6,983 nt of DNA from Dehalococcoidia bacterium. GTDB taxonomy: Bacteria > Chloroflexota > Dehalococcoidia > Dehalococcoidales > Fen-1064. Shown in pieces: positions 5,404 through 6,983 of this stretch; positions within the stretch are counted from its first letter, which is position 1, and every line of letters starts with the position of its first letter. The stretch is taken from assembly GCA_003153955.1 (NCBI GenBank), contig PMCB01000026.1, forward strand, positions 2,414 to 9,396, read 5' to 3'. Both the position numbers and the translations under genes were made by a program. The notes beneath the pieces are model-generated. The model was not told where the DNA came from, searched no databases, and saw nothing but the letters and a program-made list of their open reading frames with translations.

Positions 5404-5889
5404 ATGAGATTTCCCTGGCAGCAAAAACAGATCGTTCCAACTGAAACATCCCATAACCTGACTGAAGAGTTAACCCGTCAGGGTTACCGCATGACGCCGC
5501 AAAGAATGATGATTGTTGATGCCATCGAGCACACCGAAAATCACATTAGCGCCGAAGACATTTTCAGGCAGGTAGTGGCCAAATATCCCAATGTTAACGT
5601 CTCCACGGTCTACCGGACACTGGAGCTGCTGGAAAAACTGGGCTTAGTTACCAAAACCGAGATGGGGGTCGGGCACATTGTGTATCATCCGTTGGAAAAG
5701 GGACATCACCACCATCTGATTTGCCGGGAATGCGGTAATGTCGTTGACCTGGACGAATCCGTGCTCGCTCCCCTGAAAGAATCTTTACAGCAAAATTACC
5801 AATTTACGGCGGATTTACGCCACCTGGGGATTATGGGGTTATGCGCGGAGTGCAAACAAAAATCCCAAAATAAAACAGCAAATGGATAA
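5404..5889 (+). CDS. Fur-family metal-dependent repressor, copy 2
   Basis: This 161-residue protein is a clear Fur paralogue but not a close duplicate of the first. The winged helix has GYRMTPQR (residues 27-34), SAEDIFRQV (49-57) and VNVSTVYRTLELLEKLG (64-80). The metal/dimer domain has EKGHHHHLICRECGNVVDLDE (98-118) with CREC (107-110), and a second pair CAEC (147-150), the two structural Zn sites. It has an extra N-terminal stretch of about 18 residues before the first helix compared with copy 1. ATG 5404 is chosen because an in-frame TTG at 5365 is itself part of the -35 hexamer. No ribosome binding site can fit in the predicted leader. Which metal it senses (Fe, Zn, Ni, Mn or peroxide) cannot be told from these motifs; the location after the importer suggests a role in the same metal response. 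The gene ends 53 bp from the convergent nadC. Confidence 0.85.
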   Translation: MRFPWQQKQIVPTETSHNLTEELTRQGYRMTPQRMMIVDAIEHTENHISAEDIFRQVVAKYPNVNVSTVYRTLELLEKLGLVTKTEMGVGHIVYHPLEKGHHHHLICRECGNVVDLDESVLAPLKESLQQNYQFTADLRHLGIMGLCAECKQKSQNKTANG

Positions 5890-5942
5890 ACCGGCAGGCG
5901 TACCCATTTAATTCTTGGTCGTAATGCAGATAACCCGGCTTT

Positions 5943-6824
5943 TTATTTTCTCTTCGGGATAATCGGCTGAAATTCCAGACTGATATCCAACGCTTTCGAG
6001 GAATGCGTTAACGCCCCGATCGAGATAAAATTGACCCCGGTTTCGGCCGCGGCGCGTACCGTCTTCAGATTGATATTGCCGGAGGCTTCGGTCATAATCT
6101 CTGCCGGCACGATTTTCACGGCGGCACGCATTTTTGCCGGGCTCATATTATCGAACATGATAATATCCGCGGCGGCAGCTACCGCCTCACGGACTTCTTT
6201 CAGGTTGGTCACTTCAACTTCAACTTTGATGCCTTCCGGGGCTCCTGATTTTGCTTTGTTGACGATTTCCCGTAGGGTCATGCCGTGGGCGCGCAATGTC
6301 GCCAGGTGATTGTCTTTAATCAGCATGCCGTCGCTTAAGTTAAAGCGGTGGTTCCGTCCGCCGCCCATCGAAACCGCGTATTTCTCCAGCAGTCTCATAC
6401 CGGGTGTGGTCTTGCGCGTATCCAGAATCTCTACCGGTAAATCGCCGATAATGGCGACATATTCCGCCGTCTGGGAAGCAATCCCGCTTAGTTTTTGCAG
6501 GAAATTAAGCGCGACCCGTTCGGCCTTTAGGATACTGCGTGCATTACCTGTAATTGTACCGATAACATTCCCCGGATGTAATTCAGTTCCGTCCTTGAGC
6601 AATGTTTTAAATTTCAGATCAGGGTCGACTTTGATAAAAACCAGCTTGGCTAAATCGACGCCTGCCAGTACGCCGTCGGCCTTGGCTAGGAGGGTGGTTT
6701 TTGCCCGCAGATCCGCCGGAATCAATGTTTCACTGGTAATGTCCCCGCCGCCGATATCTTCCTCCAGCGCCAGGTCGATCAAAGTATTCAGCTGATTTTC
6801 GTATAATGCCAATTTATCTGTCAT
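5943..6824 (-). CDS. nadC: Quinolinate phosphoribosyltransferase (decarboxylating), NadC
   Basis: NadC converts quinolinate and PRPP to nicotinate mononucleotide, CO2 and pyrophosphate in de novo NAD synthesis, as a cytosolic homodimer. The 293-residue product has the usual length. Its motifs are EEDIGGGDITSE (21-32), ERVALNFLQKLSGIAS (102-117), the active-site block DTRKTTPGMRLLEKYAV (135-151), GGGRNHRFNLSDGMLIKDNH (154-173), VEVEVTN (201-207), MFDNMSP (223-229), and EASGNI with ISIGALTHS near the C-terminus (246-275). The Arg and Lys residues that bind the substrate phosphates and carboxylates are in these blocks. A weak ribosome binding site (GGAAA at 6835-6831 on the minus strand) precedes ATG 6824. 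It is the only complete minus-strand gene here. Its product leads to NaAD, the starting compound of nickel-pincer synthesis, which may explain the company it keeps. Confidence 0.95.
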   Translation of the reverse strand: MTDKLALYENQLNTLIDLALEEDIGGGDITSETLIPADLRAKTTLLAKADGVLAGVDLAKLVFIKVDPDLKFKTLLKDGTELHPGNVIGTITGNARSILKAERVALNFLQKLSGIASQTAEYVAIIGDLPVEILDTRKTTPGMRLLEKYAVSMGGGRNHRFNLSDGMLIKDNHLATLRAHGMTLREIVNKAKSGAPEGIKVEVEVTNLKEVREAVAAAADIIMFDNMSPAKMRAAVKIVPAEIMTEASGNINLKTVRAAAETGVNFISIGALTHSSKALDISLEFQPIIPKRK

Positions 6825-6866
6825 CTAAATTTTCCGTTAAGTTATTTTGCGCGGCTATTTCTGCCC

Positions 6867-6896
6867 ATTATAAAGCATATGCGCCTGATTAGACAA
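6867..6896 (-). promoter_or_regulatory. nadC: Promoter of nadC
   Basis: Read on the minus strand, TTGTCT (6896-6891) and TATAAT (6872-6867) are separated by 18 bp. The predicted start is near 6860, giving a leader of about 36 nt before ATG 6824. The -35 lies just past the stop codon of the upstream partial gene, so nadC is likely an independent unit. Confidence 0.6.
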
Positions 6897-6907
6897 ATTT
6901 ATTTGTC
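6892..6907. repeat. Short inverted repeat overlapping the nadC -35
   Basis: GACAAATTTATTTGTC has two perfect 7-bp arms around TT. It overlaps the -35 of nadC and the stop codon of the upstream gene. It could be an operator for a NAD-metabolism repressor or a chance AT-rich palindrome. It does not match the TGCAA element of the metal genes. Confidence 0.35.
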
Positions 6908-6983
6908 CAGTTCTTTCAGCGCCTGCTGTAAATCTTCGGGCAGCGGTGATTCGAACTCCACCCATTTGCCGGTAGCCGGCAGA
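6899..6983 (-). CDS. 3' end of an unidentified protein-coding gene (partial)
   Basis: The minus strand is open from the window edge to a TAA at 6901-6899, giving 27 visible C-terminal residues that end PLPEDLQQALKELDK. This tail looks like a short amphipathic, charged helix, as in a cytosolic protein end. I do not recognise the family. It lies upstream of nadC in the same direction, 74 bp away, with the nadC promoter between them. Too little is visible to assign a function or to be certain that it is a gene. Confidence 0.45.
   Translation of the reverse strand, partial: LPATGKWVEFESPLPEDLQQALKELDK

Noticed and set aside
5890..5942. Bidirectional terminator between the convergent second Fur gene and nadC.
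   Set aside because: The best pairing joins CCGG-containing arms at each end across about 40 nt with a wobble pair. No compact GC stem with a T run on either strand is seen.
6031..6795. Two long plus-strand open frames opposite nadC.
   Set aside because: They are antisense shadows of a clearly conserved nadC, with no family motifs and low-complexity Ser/Ala-rich translations.
6966..6983. LPATG in the partial minus-strand product as a sortase signal.
   Set aside because: It is followed by a charged helix and the stop, with no hydrophobic segment or basic tail, so it cannot be a cell-wall sorting signal.

Overview
The window is a compact, nickel-centred metabolic locus from a bacterium, probably an anaerobe. 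Base composition is moderate, codon use looks uniform by eye, promoters are of the ordinary housekeeping-sigma type, and there are no insertion sequences, phage genes, CRISPR arrays or RNA genes that I can see. The species cannot be named from sequence alone. A Chloroflexota/Dehalococcoidia or Firmicutes-like anaerobe would fit, but that is a weak guess.

Layout: positions 20-2090 hold larE and larC, overlapping by 8 bp. They encode the sulfur-insertion and nickel-insertion steps of nickel-pincer nucleotide (NPN) cofactor synthesis; larA and larB are not in view. Positions 2112-2575 carry a small Fur-family regulator with a consensus promoter. Positions 2641-5314 carry a three-gene ECF-type nickel/cobalt importer (CbiM/NikMN-like, CbiQ/NikQ-like, CbiO/NikO-like) whose genes overlap by 4 bp at each junction. 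Positions 5365-5889 carry a second, different Fur-family regulator with its own promoter. On the opposite strand, converging on it, is nadC (5943-6824) with its own promoter, preceded by the 3' end of an unidentified gene (6899-6983).

How it fits together: the importer brings in Ni2+ (or Co2+). LarE sulfurates the pyridinium dicarboxylate nucleotide and LarC inserts Ni. NadC makes nicotinate mononucleotide, precursor of the NaAD from which LarB starts the NPN pathway. Gene content therefore joins metal import, metal-sensing regulation, cofactor assembly and precursor supply. The best regulatory signal is a shared 19-bp element (18 of 19 identical) overlapping the -10 of the first Fur gene and lying just upstream of cbiM, where its core is an 18-bp perfect palindrome. 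A degenerate third copy overlaps the -35 of the second Fur gene. This suggests a local nickel-responsive (Nur-like) regulon with autoregulation.

Unusual points: a three-cysteine LarE (predicted Fe-S type rather than sacrificial), an ATPase with Gln in place of the H-loop His and an 11-His tail, a His-rich insert in LarC sharing the peptide HEHHHET with that tail, and very short leaders without a ribosome binding site on both Fur genes. None of this is a wholly new system. It is a known pathway with an apparently coherent and unusual regulatory wiring.
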